NCBI GenBank assembly: GCA_947044405.1
Contig: CAMRHE010000156.1
Coordinates: 1,159,001-1,223,000 of the forward strand
Direction: 5' to 3'
Source of the DNA: Leptodactylus fallax
Taxonomy: Eukaryota > Chordata > Amphibia > Anura > Leptodactylidae
DNA length: 64,000 bases
Positions 32,761-44,054 of the stretch are shown in pieces. Positions within the stretch are counted from its first letter, which is position 1. Each line of letters opens with the position of its first letter. Made by a program: the position numbers and the translations under genes. The notes beneath the pieces are model-generated. The model was not told the origin of the DNA and searched no databases. It saw nothing but the letters and a program-made list of their open reading frames with translations.

Positions 32761-33888
32761 GACCCATCTTTTTTTTCTTACTAACACCACAGGAGCTGCC
32801 CAGGGACTCTGGCTTTCTTGGAGGATCCCACCCTGTAGCATCTTAGCTAACAGTTCTTTCACTTCCTGATACAACTGTGGAGGAATTTGTCGGTAGCGCT
32901 CTCTAATTGGAGGGGTGTCTCCTGTGGGAATCTCATGGTAGATCCCTGTGGTACATCCAAAATCTTCAGCATACCGTGCAAAGGTGGCTCGGTTCTCCCA
33001 CAACAGCTCATCTACCTTCTGCACCCATTCCAGAGAACATGAACTTGCATCCATCTTCATCTGTTGTCGAATTGCACGGCCATTCCATTCAGAGGTGGGT
33101 TCCTCATCTTCTCCCATGGACACAGTTACGGTCCACTCATCCCTTTCAGTCGGCTTCAGCTGCATTGGAGTTACTTTCCTTACTTCCTCCGGAGTCACAT
33201 AGATGTTAGCTAGCAGCCTCCCTGGGGTCAGGTCCACACTCTGGTCCTGAGTGTTTACACATCGAAGTGGTACTCTTCCATTGCGAACTATTGCCAAGGA
33301 ACGGGCCACTAGCGGATCAACACCTCCTTCGGCTGCCTGCAGTGATTCTACCAACACAGCTATGCCCTCTAGTTTCCGACAGGTGCCTACGGGCATAGAC
33401 ACTATTGTCTCCCGACTGGGTGGCAGTGTAACTTTTGTATGCAAAGGAACTGAAATTCGAGCCAGAGGACGCTGTGCATCCGAACTTTTCTGTAAGCCAC
33501 ATGTCCGGATCAGCCGCTGGAAAGCTGTTTGAGTAGGCCGATGGGTGGTGGTTTCTTTCCAATAACCGTGACCTTTCTTTTCAAAGAGGATCTGATCTAA
33601 TTCTTTTAACACATTCATCCCCAAAATGACAGGGACCTTTACTTCATGTGACTCCTGTACCACCACAATGCCTTTCCTACCTAGATCTTGGCCACATACC
33701 CGGACATTCATCCAGGCCACTCCCACGACCGGAACTGGTAACTGGTTAGCTGCGACCACTCGTACGAATGTATGGGGATCATATTTCACATGTTGCCAGA
33801 AGTACCGTTCATAACAGTCTCTACTCAAGGTCGTTACTTGGGAACCCGTGTCAATCATCCCGGTAACCGGAATACCCTCCATTTCCAC
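32710..33888 (-). pseudogene. Ty3/Gypsy pol fragment: protease and start of reverse transcriptase
   Basis: Open minus-strand frame of 392 codons without a genuine ATG (the first codon counted is GTG). It begins with an aspartic protease (GMIDTGSQVTTLSRD near residue 10) and ILGMNVL (~95). The N-terminal reverse-transcriptase region is at ~340-375 (IPTGDTPPIRERYRQIPP and SPWAAPVVLVRKK). It stops before the RT catalytic YVDD-type motif, and the last ~18 residues read into neighbouring repeat. Unlike the copy at 3886-6465, RT follows the protease directly, so this is a different, conventional Gypsy lineage. Confidence 0.88.
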
Positions 33889-34164
33889 CTGTATGACAGG
33901 ACTTGCAGCGATCAGGTCATCATCAGGGCACGCGTGTCAGAGGGGGCACTCAGAGCCCTCTCTTTTGGCACATGTGCCGTCGACCCTGATTCGCTCATTA
34001 GCGGGAAATCTGGTACAGGATTCCCCATTAATGAGCGATCGCTTCTTTCAGCTGTATATGCAAATGCACATACAGCTGAAAACTGTTAGTGTAGCCACAG
34101 GTCCGCATGACCGCGGCTTACACTGCCAGAAGAGTGTGACCTCTGCCCCAACGCAGGCGCGATG
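33889..34164. other. Junction sequence with a small hairpin
   Basis: A stop codon lies in the pol frame about 45 bp upstream of 33888, so the gag-pol junction is not intact. TTCAGCTGTATATGC (34047) and GCACATACAGCTGAA (ending 34080) form a near-perfect hairpin. No gag was recognised. Confidence 0.5.
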
Positions 34165-34500
34165 TTGATTGTATAATACTGTGTGGGGCCACTGTGGAGC
34201 ATATAATACTGTGTGGGGTCCCCCTGAGGAGCATATTATAATGCGTGATGGCCGCTGTAGAGCATGTTATACTACGTGGGGCCACTGTGGAGCATAATTT
34301 ACTGTTTGGCAGCCACTGTGGAGCACATTGTACTGTCTGGAGGCCACTGTGAAGTACATTGTACCGTCCAGGGGCCACTGTGGAGCAAATTGCTCCATCT
34401 GGGGGCCACTGTAGAGTACATTGTACTGTCTGGGGGCCACTGTGGAGCACATTGTACCCTCTGAGGGCCATTATGGAGCACATTGTACCGCGTGGGGGCC
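34165..34500 (+). repeat. ~31-bp minisatellite
   Basis: About ten degenerate units of GGGGCCACTGTGGAGCACAT followed by TGTACTGTCTG type. Open frames on both strands follow the period. Confidence 0.85.
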
Positions 34501-34512
34501 CTCCACTATTTA

Positions 34513-36073
34513 CAGTGCCTTGCGAAAGTATTTGGCCCCCTTGAACTTTTCAACCTTTTGCCACATTTCAGGCTTCAAACATAAGGATATAAAATTTTTA
34601 TTTTTTTGGTGAAGAATCAACAGGTGGGACACAATCGTGAAGTGGAACGAAATTTATTGGATATTTTAAACTTTTGTAAAAAATAAAAAACTGAAAAGTG
34701 GGGCGTGCCAAATTATTAGGCCCCCTTAAGTTAATACTTTGTAGCGCCACCTTTTGCTGCAATTACAGCTGCAAGTCGCTTGAGGTATGTCTCTATCAGT
34801 TTTGCACATCGAGAGACTGAAATTCTTGCCTATTCTTCCTTGGAAAACAGCTCGATCTCAGCGAGGTTGGATGGAGAGCGTTTGTGAACAGCAGTTTTCA
34901 GCTCTTTCCACAGATTCTCGATTGGATTCAGGTTTGGACTTTGACTTAACCATTCTAACACCTGGATACGTTTATTTGTGAACCATTCCATTGTAGATTT
35001 TGCTTTATGTTTGGGATCATCGTCTTGTTGGAAGATAAATCTCCGTCCCAGTCTCAGGTCTTTTGCAGACTCCAACAGGTTTTCTTCCAGAATGGTCCGG
35101 TATTTGGCTCCATCCATCTTTCCATCAATTTTAACCATCTTCCCTGTCCCTGCTGAAGAAAAGCAGGCCCAAACCATGATGCTGCCACCACCATGTTTGA
35201 CAGTGGGGATGGTGTGTTCAGGGTGATGAGCTGTGTTGCTTTTACGCCAAACATATCGTTTTGCATTGTGGCCAAAAAGTTTGATTTTGGTTTCATCTGA
35301 CCAGAGCACCTTCTTCCACATGTTTGGTGTGTCTCCCAGGTGGCTTGTGGCAAACTTTAAATGAGACTTTTTATGGATATCTTTGAGAAATGGCTTTCTT
35401 CTTGCCACTCTTCCATAAAGGCCAGATTTGTGCAGTGTACGACTGATTGTTGTCCTATGGACAGACTCTCCCACCTCAGCTGTAGAACTCTGCAGTTCAT
35501 CCAGAGTGATCATGGGCCTCTTGGCTGCATCTCTGATCAGTCTTCTCCTTGTTTGAGATGAAAGTTTAGAGGGACAGCCGGGTCTTGGTAGATTTGCAGT
35601 GGTCTTTTTGTATCCAAATCTGGCTTTAAACTTCTCCACAACAGTATCACGGACCTGCCTGGTGTGTTCCTTGGTCTTCATGATGTTCTCTGCGCTTTAA
35701 ACAGAACCCTGAGACTATCACAGAGCAGGTGCATTTATACGGAGACTTGATTACACACAGGTGGATTATATTTATCATCATCAGTCATTTAGGACAACAT
35801 TGGATCATTCAGAGATCCTCACTGAACTTCTGGAGTGAGTTTGCTGCACTGAAAGTAAAGGGGCCGAATAATATTGCACACCCCACTTTTCAGTTTTTTA
35901 TTTTTTACAAACGTTTAAAATAACCAATAAATTTCGTTCCACTTCACAATTGTGTCCCACTTGTTGTTGATTCTTCACCAAAAAATTTAAATTTTATATG
36001 TTTATGTTTGAAGCCTGAAATGTGGCAAAAGGTTGAAAAGTTCAAGGGGGCCGAATACTTTCGCAAGGCACTG
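34513..36073 (-). mobile_element. Tc1-like element (family B, copy 2)
   Basis: 1561 bp, TA flanks (34511-34512, 36074-36075), TIRs starting CAGTGCCTTGCGAAAG. It sits directly beside the minisatellite. The transposase is on the minus strand and is damaged. Confidence 0.95.
34731..35681 (-). pseudogene. Tc1 transposase lacking the helix-turn-helix, with one nonsense codon
   Basis: ATG at 35681, reading to TAA at 34731. Compared with the intact copy at 41854, 23 residues of the paired-like helix-turn-helix are missing through an exact in-frame 69-bp deletion (GYKK joins TTANLP). A TAG replaces the Trp codon of KEEWAR near 34829. All three catalytic residues remain (WSDETK, FQQDDDPKH, NPIEN). 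The total is 317 codons, exactly 23 fewer than the intact 340. Confidence 0.93.
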
Positions 36074-36075
36074 TA

Positions 36076-36740
36076 TGTCACACAGTATCTGTTTTATAGC
36101 AGACATGTAATATTATTACAGGCCGTAATAACATTGCATGGTCTCTATAAAACAGATCCTGTGCGATGTAAATAGTGAACATTTGTTCAAAAGTATACCA
36201 AATGCAGTAAAAGTTGTTTTGTATCATTGAAAGCTTTGTAAAGCCCTATTCACACGACCGTATTTTGCAGATCTGTAACTGTCCGCAATTGTGGATCTGC
36301 AGTGTATTAAGGTTAAACTGCCGTGTTGGCACTTTGCGATAAATTAGTGGGTTTTGGGTTGCAGTTTGGGCACTCGGTCTCTAATAGGTTCGCCATCACT
36401 GCCCTATACTATTAAATTACCTACAACCGCCTTAAAAAAAAAAAAACAAACAAAAAAAAAAGTTATACTCACCTACCTGTGATCCTTTGATGAATGGAGC
36501 CGCTGCCTCTTCCATGTCCACGCAAAGGATCTCTGTGTCTCAGCGCAGGAGGTGCAACGCTGTGACATCATTGCGCCCGCCTGTGCCAAGAAGCAGACAT
36601 CTTCTGTCTGTGGTCTCAGTGTCTTGTAAACTGACGGTCCCGCAACCCCCTTCTCTGTCAGTAGTAAGGCTACCTGCACCCCTGCTCCTAAGCTCACTAG
36701 TGGTAACAGTAGCAGTCAGAATGGTATGTTTATCTACAGT
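36076..36740 (-). repeat. Repeat with inverted CpG-rich donor module
   Basis: 36076-36190 shares CCTGTGCGATGTAAATAGTG-like sequence with 39.6 kb. 36440-36640 is the inverted module (TATACTCACCTACCTGTG, TGTGACATCATTGCGCC), as at 16.53-16.70 kb. No gene. Confidence 0.5.
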
Positions 36741-37320
36741 AAAGCATCCAATTATAAAATATTTTTTTTTATAAATGAATAGTACAGGTGAATATAAAAA
36801 ACTTTGTAATATATCTTATGTTTATGTTGTTTCTAGTAGCCTTCTCTTCTCCATCTCCTCTACAAGTTATGTTAGAAATAACTTAGTATGGTAAATGGAG
36901 AACAAAGCATTTTATTTTTATAAAGATGGCAATAATGCTCATAAGTCCCGACCACCAGGGCAGGACCTATGTAAACAGGTGAGCAGTGCTGCTTTACGCT
37001 TTTTCCATAACTTCCATACATGTGAATGGTAGTTAATGAAACAGCGTAGCAAAGCTGAGCTACACTGTTTTAATAGCCCCAGAGTTACAGAAACAACTTA
37101 GCTAAATGTGTTACACAGTTTCCATAGCTCCCATTCACCATTATAGGAGATATGGAATCAGCATACAGCTGGTTGCTGGGAGCTACGGGCAGTTATTTCC
37201 ATCTTGGCCATGATTTGCTGAGATGGGAGTAACCTTTTAAGTGGATTTCAAGCTCTGTATTAGATAAACAGAATAAACATATATTAAGAAATTACAGGAA
37301 AAATCTTGTGTTTTGAAAAA
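36741..37320. other. No gene or clear repeat recognised
   Basis: AT-rich DNA, no long frame and no TIRs. Confidence 0.4.
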
Positions 37321-37616
37321 TCTTGGGTGAGCGTGGTGCTGTCAGCACGCCCCACGTGATCACTACAGCTGAGGCCTGGCCTCAGCGGTGATGTCCGCAA
37401 CGCCAGAAGATGACGTCGGACACCTAGGACAGGTGAGTAAAAATGTTTGTTATTTTTACTCATCTCAGAAAGAGGCCCTGCGGTCCCTTTCTGTTATTGA
37501 GATGGCCGGGCCTGACTCCGGGATCCGGAGTCATCAGGCTCCTGATCCCGGGGGCCCCTTTGGGGATGGGACCCTGGGCAATTGCCCAGTTTGCCCCCCC
37601 CCCATCGCCGGCCCTG
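37321..37616 (-). mobile_element. hAT-type end with CpG-rich donor module
   Basis: Ends CATCGCCGGCCCTG at 37616, the inverted form of CAGGGCCGGCGTTAG at 25715. Upstream is AGATGACGTCGG (~37408) and GACAG|GTGAGT (donor at 37433). The opposite terminus was not found. Confidence 0.45.
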
Positions 37617-37900
37617 TTCATAGCCCCTGAAGCGGTGGAGTGTGCACCTCATATATGAAAAGGTAAACCCCTCCTCATAAAGGAGGTGCACACTATACTG
37701 GGCTGTGCATCTAGAGGAAAAGTATTCCAGCTCGTGGCATATTCTTGCCTTCAGCAAGCCCATTTTCAGGCAAGTGGTGAGGGGGGGCACTGAAATTAAA
37801 AAAATCACAACTTTTGCACAATAATTCTATTTGCTATGGTATATTTTTTTTGATAATGTGATATATTGACTAAAGTGTATTAACAAATTTATTTTCACAG

Positions 37901-38161
37901 ACCTACATCAATAGCCTAAATGGTCCAATGTAAAACAATGTGGATTGCAAACATACTGCCTAAACCTTGTAAAAAGTTATAAGAAATCATGGGCTGTCTA
38001 TGCTCTATCTGTGATCACTTTTGCTGCCATAAATGCACTGGAAGTAATTTGAAAAGGACTAGAATTTTCTCCTGTTGTGTGAGAAGAAAAACCAAAACAG
38101 CTGAATGGATCAAGTGTGACTCATTTCGGTTGGGACAACAAGAAGACGCTAATTGTGAAAG
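37901..38161 (+). CDS. Candidate host coding exon with start codon
   Basis: A strong acceptor (TTTATTTTCACAG, ending 37900) precedes an exon of 261 bp that ends at AAAG|GTATGA (donor at 38162). The ATG at 37989 opens 57 complete codons plus two bases to the donor. The protein starts MGCLCSICDHFCCHKC, then a basic stretch (VRRKTKT) and AEWIKCDSFRLGQQED. The Met-Gly-Cys start could be myristoylated or palmitoylated. I do not recognise the family. The surrounding 37.65-38.6 kb shows no match to the repeat families here, which supports a host gene, but a single exon is weak evidence. Confidence 0.35.
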
Positions 38162-38162
38162 G

Positions 38163-38620
38163 TATGATTTTTCTTCTTAAACTTTATTATGTATTGTTGT
38201 TGATACTGTTTTTGTGCATAAATACCTTTTTCAGCCTAGAACTGGAAACCAAACCCTACATTAACACTTTAGGCATATAGCTTGCAGAAGTATATGTCTG
38301 GTATTTTCTTATACATTATAAAAAGGGTCACATAAAGGAGCTTTTGAGCCTGTAACTCAGGGTGCCGTCATATGTTGCAAAATCATGGCAAGACCAGAAT
38401 ATCAGTCACAGACAAAGTCAAAAAGCAATAAATTTATCAAATTACAGCAGGCTAAGTTGCTTCTAAAACATAACATTTTATATTCAAGTATAAAAAGTAG
38501 TATCTCTATTTCAGGAAACAATGACGTTAGGGAATAATAAAAATATATATACATAGCATCACTACATAACAAACCACTAATCATACAAGCTAGGGCTGGC
38601 CCAAACCTCCTGACTGTGAA
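38163..38620. other. Apparently single-copy AT-rich DNA, possible intron
   Basis: No TIRs, tandem units or recognisable protein. If the exon at 37901-38161 is real, this is the start of the following intron. Confidence 0.35.
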
Positions 38621-40130
38621 GTGTTGATGCTAATGAGGCCAGTAATTAGAAATATCGGGGGAATTAATCAGTGTGTCACTTACTTGTTAGCGATAATACC
38701 TGAGGCCCCAGAATGGAGTGCAGTTATAACTATATTCAGGTACATAGTGTGCCACACCACACAGCAGGGGCATAACGATGGCCGAGGCCCCTCAGCACCA
38801 TGATAGCAGTTGGTGAAAGCCTGGTTCCCTGACCGCTATACATATTGTTAATGGAAAGGCATGCCGGGCCCCTTTCCATTAGTAGCCTATCCAGGGGAGG
38901 TGATTAAAAATAACAAATACTTATACTCACTTCTCCTGGGCTTCTGACGGTTTGAGGCTCTTCCAGCCTGTGACTGAGGTCACGCACCCCAGGTCTACTG
39001 TGACCTGTGATTGGGCCCCAACATAATGACGTCAGGGTGCCTCATGTGACTGCTGAGACCCAATCACAGGCCCTGGCAGTGACCTCTGGGGCATGTGACC
39101 ACAGTTGCAGGCAGAAGAGGACCAAGGAGGACGCTGCAGAGAACTGGATGGAGCGAGGATCCCCAGGAGAGGTGAGGTAAGGTGAATATAAGTGTTTGGT
39201 ATTTTCAATCACCTCATCTGTGCCTCTGATTATTATTCTCTGGGGTCTGAGGTGACCTCAATGTATAATAATAGCATTGAAAATTAACTGGAGTGCTGAA
39301 CCTCACAAATAGTTGTTGAATTCCGTGGGGTTTGTCTGAAGTGGACCACTGTGGGGAGCATTTTATACTGTGTGGAAGCCACTGTGGAGCATATTATACT
39401 GTGTGGCTGTCACTGTGGAGCATATTATTCTGTGTGGGGGCCACTATGGAGCACTATACTGTAGGGGGGCTCTGAGGAACATATTACACTGTGTGAGATC
39501 CCTTCACTATTCACAACACACGCCATCTGTTTTACAGCAGCTGTTTATTACAGGCTGTAATTACATTGCACGGTCAATATAAAAAAGATCCTGTGTAATG
39601 TAAATAGTGAAGGGGTGACAGCTCTCACAAAAACACCACGGTCCTTTCAACCAGTTGATCAGCAGGGGCCCTGGGTATTAGAACCCACTGATCTCTTAGA
39701 CTGTTAGGACCCTGCAGATCAGATGTTTACCAGAACACACAGATCCCAGTATTGTTTCCATGCTGGGCACTGTGCTGCTCATTCACCATATTCTTGATCA
39801 CCGCAGTTGTGAGTAGTATAGTTGTATCCTTTTCAAGTATCTGGGATACCACTGCAGCACCCATAACTATCGCTATCAAGAGTAAAGTGTAGGGAGGGAG
39901 CCCCGGTAAAAGTTTAGTTACGCCGCTGCCCCACAGTAATGAGACATACCCTGGAGTCAATTACTTATAAGTGATACATCCTGTGACCCCAGAAGTGACT
40001 GCAGGTATTGCTACATACAGGTACATAGTGTGTCACTCCCCTTAGTAATGAGAAATATCCTAGAATTAATTAGTGTGTCACTTACTTATCAGTGGTGGCA
40101 CTTATGGCCCCAGAACTGGGTGCAGTAAGG
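38621..40130 (+). repeat. ~120-bp tandem repeat split by a hAT element
   Basis: Units around CAGTGTGTCACTTACTTG, GGCCCCAGAATGG and CAGGTACATAGTGTG occur at 38640-38764, 39935-40045 and 40046-40130. The hAT element 38765-39928 separates the first unit from the others. Confidence 0.7.
38765..39928 (+). mobile_element. hAT-type non-autonomous element with 8-bp TSD
   Basis: Begins CAGGGGCATAACGATGG and ends GTTTAGTTACGCCGCTG. Flanks CCACACAG (38757-38764) and CCCCACAG (39929-39936) match at 7 of 8 positions. Inside are TGACGTCA (39027-39034), GAGAG|GTGAGG (39172), a decayed palindrome (~39231-39268) and a short minisatellite (39340-39490). Its end is collinear with that of 9071-10130. No transposase. 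Confidence 0.87.
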
Positions 40131-40740
40131 CTGGCTTTACACAGTGCTTTTTTGCTTAAGAAGTGTATGCGGGTTTTAATTGCAGTAATGATTAGCACAC
40201 GTTACTATACAGGTCACCTGTATGGCAATGACCATTACCTAAAAACATCTGGTGTACTGGCTGGCAGGTGAGATGCACAGTAACATTAGTGTTACTCATT
40301 AGTGCACTTAAAAACCATGCACATTTCTTCAGCAAAATAAAACAAAGCAGAGCAGTGGAGCTGGTAGACCGAACCACCGACTCTGACTCTCTAATTTATT
40401 ACAAAGTCAGTGTTTGAATTCCTATGAAAGTAAATATTTAACAAACTATACATCTAATTAATTACACAATATTAAAGAGGATCTTTCACCACCTTCAACA
40501 AGTCCAGCTCTTTACATCAATTAATAGGTGCTGTTTCACTGATTCAGATACAGATGGAATTTTTTTTTTTTTAGCCACACCATTCCCAAGCAATCAATGC
40601 TGTTAGTTTTGGTGCCTGATATGTTATTTAGGCTCTGCACTCTGCACTCAGGAGGACGGTGTCAAGCAGGAGAAGGCAAAGGATGTGTTTCTGAGATCTG
40701 ATCTGACTTCCTGTGTACACTGCAGCGTATACTACTGATA
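40131..40740. other. No gene recognised; MITE-like end near 40473
   Basis: AAAGAGGATCTTTCACC at ~40475 resembles the ends of the hairpin family at 26361 and 61600. The remainder is not recognised. Confidence 0.4.
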
Positions 40741-40795
40741 CTGAAAAAGCAATCAGAAGATTGTTGGTTCAAGTCCCCTAGTGGGAAATAAAAAA
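40741..40795 (+). repeat. SINE-like fragment with RNA polymerase III B-box
   Basis: CAGAAGATTGTTGGTTCAAG contains a GGTTCAAGTCC B-box, followed by an A-rich tail. A related GCTGGTTCAAATTCC copy is at 57923-57942. No A-box was found, so it is not a tRNA gene. Confidence 0.4.
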
Positions 40796-41460
40796 AAATG
40801 TTAAAAAAAAAAAAAAAATTTAAAAAAATGCCCCTTTCCTATATAAAATTAATTATGTAAAAAAAAAAAAAATCAAACAATACATATTTGATATCGCTGC
40901 GTCCTTAGCAATTCATACAATAAATCTCAAATATTTAACCAACACTGAATATGAAAGAAAAATCAGGAAAATAACGCAAGAAGTAAGGATTTTTCACCAT
41001 CTCACCTCACAAAATATGGTACAAAAAGTGATCAAAAAGTCATATGTACCCCAAAACAAAACCAATAAAAAATACAACTCATCCCACAAAAAATAAGCCC
41101 TCAACCAACTCTGTCAAGAGAAAAATAAAATTGCTATACCTCTCAAAAGATGGTGATGAACAAACAATTGATTTCTTTCCTCAAATGGGTTTTTATTCTA
41201 CAAAATTAGTAACACATTAAAAACCTATATAAATAGGTATCACTGTAATCGTACTGACCAATAGAATAAAGGTAACATGTTACTTATGCTGTACGCTCAA
41301 CAGCAAAAAAATAAAAATCAATGCAAGAATTGTATCAAAATTGTGTCATTACAAAATACATCTCATCCTGTGAAAACAAGCCCTCATATGGGTACATCAC
41401 CAGAAAAATAAAAAAAATATAGCTTGTATAATGTGACGACAAAAACCCTCAAAATTGCCA
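40796..41460 (-). repeat. AT-rich dispersed repeat
   Basis: CAATAAAAAATACAACTC, ATAAGCCCTCA and inverted GTCGTAATCGTACTGACC-like motifs match 8.0-8.7 kb and, inverted, 23.2-23.8 kb. No gene. Confidence 0.55.
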
Positions 41461-41464
41461 CATA

Positions 41465-43093
41465 CAGTGCCTTGCGAAAGTATTCGGCCCCCTTGAACTT
41501 TTCAACCTTTTGCCACATTTCAGGCTTCAAACATAAACATATAAAATTTAAATTTTTTGGTGAAGAATCAACAAGTGGGACACAATTGTGAAGTGGAACA
41601 AAATTTATTGATTATTTTAAACGTTTGTAAAAAATAAAAAACTGAAAAGTGGGGTGTGCAATATTATTCGGCCCCTTTACTTTCAGTGCAGCAAACTCAC
41701 TCCAGAAGTTCAGTGAGGATCTCTAAATGATCCAATGTTGTCCTAAATGACTGATGATGATAAATATAATCCACCTGTGTGTAATCAAGTCTCCGTATAA
41801 AGGCACCTGCTCTGTGATAGTCTCAGGGTTCTGTTTAAAGCGCAGAGAGCATCATGAAGACCAAGGAACACACCAGGCAGGTCCGTGATACTGTTGTGGA
41901 GAAGTTTAAAGCCGGATTTGGATACAAAAAGATTTCCCAAACTTTAAACATCCCAAGGAGCACTGTGCAAGCGATCATATTGAAATGGAAGGAGTATCAG
42001 ACCACTGCAAATCTACCAAGACCCAGCCATCCCTCTAAACTTTCATCTCAAACAAGGAGAAGACAGATCAGAGATGCAGCCAAGAGGCCCATGATCACTC
42101 TGGATGAACTGCAGAGATCTACAGCTGAGGTGGGAGAGTCTGTCCATAGGACAACAATCAGTCGTACACTGCACAAATCTGGCCTTTATGGAAGAGTGGC
42201 AAGAACAAAGCCATTTCTCAAAGATATCCATAAAAAGTCTCATTTAAAGTTTGCCACAAGCCACCTGGGAGACACACCAAACATGTGGAAGAAGGTGCTC
42301 TGGTCAGATGAAACCAAAATCGAACTTTTTGGCCACAATGCAAAACGATATGTTTGGCGTAAAAGCAACACAGCTCATCACCCTGAACACACCATCCCCA
42401 CTGTCAAACATGGTGGTGGCAGCATCATGGTTTGGGCCTGCTTTTCTTCAGCAGGGACAGGGAAGATGGTTAAAATTGATGGAAATATGGATGGTGCCAA
42501 ATACAGGACCATTCTGGAAGAAAACCTGTTGGAGTCTGCAAAAGACCTGAGACTGGGACGGAGATTTATCTTCCAACAAGACAATGATCCCAAACATAAA
42601 GCAAAATCTACAATGGAATGGTTCACAAATAAACGTATCCAGGTGTTAGAATGGTCAAGTCAAAGTCCAAACCTGAATCCAATCGAGAATATGTGGAAAG
42701 AGCTGAAAACTGCTGTTCACCAACGCTCTCCATCCAACCTCGCTGAGATCGAGCTGTTTTCCAAGGAAGAATGGGCAAGAATTTCAGTCTCTCGATGTGC
42801 AAAACTGATAGACACATACCCCAAGGGACTTGCAGCTGTAATCGCAGCAAAAGGTGATGCTACAAAGTATTAACTAAAGGGGGCCGAATAATTTGGCACG
42901 CAAAACTTTTCAGTTTTTTATTTTTTACAAAAGTTTAAAATATCCAATAAATTTCATTCCACTTAACGATTGTGTCCCACTTGTTGTTGATTCTTCACCA
43001 AAAAATTTAAATTTTATATCCTTATGTTTGAAGCCTGAAATGTGGCAAAAGGTTGAAAAGTTCAAGGGGGCCGAATACTTTCGCAAGGCACTG
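41465..43093 (+). mobile_element. Tc1-like element (family B, copy 3), complete
   Basis: 1629 bp between TA dinucleotides (41463-41464, 43094-43095). The TIRs of about 214 bp start CAGTGCCTTGCGAAAGTA and match closely end to end. It is the only copy of the family here with an unbroken transposase gene. Confidence 0.97.
41854..42873 (+). CDS. Tc1 transposase, DD34E, full-length open frame
   Basis: 339 residues from ATG to TAA, the usual Tc1 length (about 340). It would bind the element's TIRs and cut and paste it at TA sites in the nucleus. Residues ~1-50 form the first paired-like helix-turn-helix (GYKKISQTLNIPRSTVQ), ~60-115 the second (basic SQTRRR, then TTISRTLHKSGLYGR). Catalytic residues are D152 (WSDETKIELFG), D243 (FQQDNDPKH) and E278 (NPIEN), with 34 residues between the last two. 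The glycine-rich box KHGGGS is at ~185-190. SPNLNPIEN has Asn where the sister copies at 13.5 and 55.9 kb have Asp, the commoner residue; this could weaken the enzyme. Intactness is seen; activity is not shown. Confidence 0.93.
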   Translation: MKTKEHTRQVRDTVVEKFKAGFGYKKISQTLNIPRSTVQAIILKWKEYQTTANLPRPSHPSKLSSQTRRRQIRDAAKRPMITLDELQRSTAEVGESVHRTTISRTLHKSGLYGRVARTKPFLKDIHKKSHLKFATSHLGDTPNMWKKVLWSDETKIELFGHNAKRYVWRKSNTAHHPEHTIPTVKHGGGSIMVWACFSSAGTGKMVKIDGNMDGAKYRTILEENLLESAKDLRLGRRFIFQQDNDPKHKAKSTMEWFTNKRIQVLEWSSQSPNLNPIENMWKELKTAVHQRSPSNLAEIELFSKEEWARISVSRCAKLIDTYPKGLAAVIAAKGDATKY

Positions 43094-43095
43094 TA

Positions 43096-43615
43096 TATAA
43101 CTTTCAAAATTCAAAATAATAATACAATATATAAATTGTTTGAGTATATCAGGATACATCCCACATTTAGAGCTTACAAGGCAAAGACACCAGAACTGAC
43201 CCCTAGAATTATCCCCCAGTCATAGGAACTACTGCTAAATAATGGGGAATTTGGTGTACCCAATGTACTCCACACAGTTTATATATTCTGTGCATTCACA
43301 TCTGGGAAAACCAATACTCACTACGTCCCTTTAAATTTGAGGGGTGCAGTTTCCAAAATGGGGTAAGTCCCTAAGGCAGAAAAAAAAAAGCCCTATGTGT
43401 CACCAAAAAAAAAAAAAAGCAATTAGTTGAATAACCCAAATGATAAAAATGTTACAGCCCTCAAAACCGCACATACAAAATACCCAAAAACGTGTCTGGT
43501 CCTGGACCAGAAATAGGCCCGGTACTGAAATGGTTAAAGCAGCTACTCTGTTAAAAGCAGCTTCTGTGTTGAAATCAGCAGTATTGGAGGTAAAACGACA
43601 CTTCATGAATTACAA
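43096..43615 (-). repeat. Inverted ~380-bp monomer and other repeat pieces
   Basis: GCAGTTTCCAAAATGGGG (~43347) is inverted-monomer sequence; AACCCAAATGATAAAAATG (~43433) is shared with 24.28 kb. No gene. Confidence 0.5.
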
Positions 43616-43955
43616 TTAGAGATGAGCGAATCGAAGCTGCAGAAGTGGAATTCGATCCGAATTTCAGGTAAATGGGATTTTTGTACTCACCATAAAATCC
43701 TTTTCTCGTTGTATTCACTGGCGGACACAGCACCTTGGGTATAGACCTGGTCACTAGGAGACAGACACTAGAGAAATGAAAGCTGTTGGCTTCGCCTCCA
43801 GGATATACCCTGCCACAGCCACTATGCATAAATCAGTTTGTACCGTAGCAGTAGGAGAGAGACACAAAGGAACATGGAACCAACAACCACCAACAATTCC
43901 TGAACCCGAAAAGAAACCAACACAGCTCGGGCAGGAACAACACTGAAAAACAAGG

Positions 43956-44054
43956 GTGGGATCTGTGTCCACCAGTGAATACAACGAGAAAAGGATTTTA
44001 CAGTGAGCATAAAAATCCCATTTTCTTGCTTATTTCACTGGGGACACAGCACCA
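43956..44054. repeat. Internal complementary region of the DIRS element
   Basis: 43956-44021 is the inverted copy of the left end 43671-43735 (shared CAGTGAATACAACGAGAA and AAAGGATTTTA). 44022-44054 is the inverted copy of the right end ~49222-49268 (TTATTTCACTGGGGACAC). Joining both ends head to tail in this region is the known DIRS signature for circular intermediates. Confidence 0.85.

Noticed and set aside
32907..33562. Frames overlapping the Gypsy pol region
   Set aside because: They lie antisense to, or in another frame from, the protease-RT reading frame and show no domains.
40741..40795. tRNA gene at the GGTTCAAGTCC motif
   Set aside because: Only a B-box is present; no cloverleaf or A-box could be built, and an A-rich tail follows. 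The same holds for 57928-57942.
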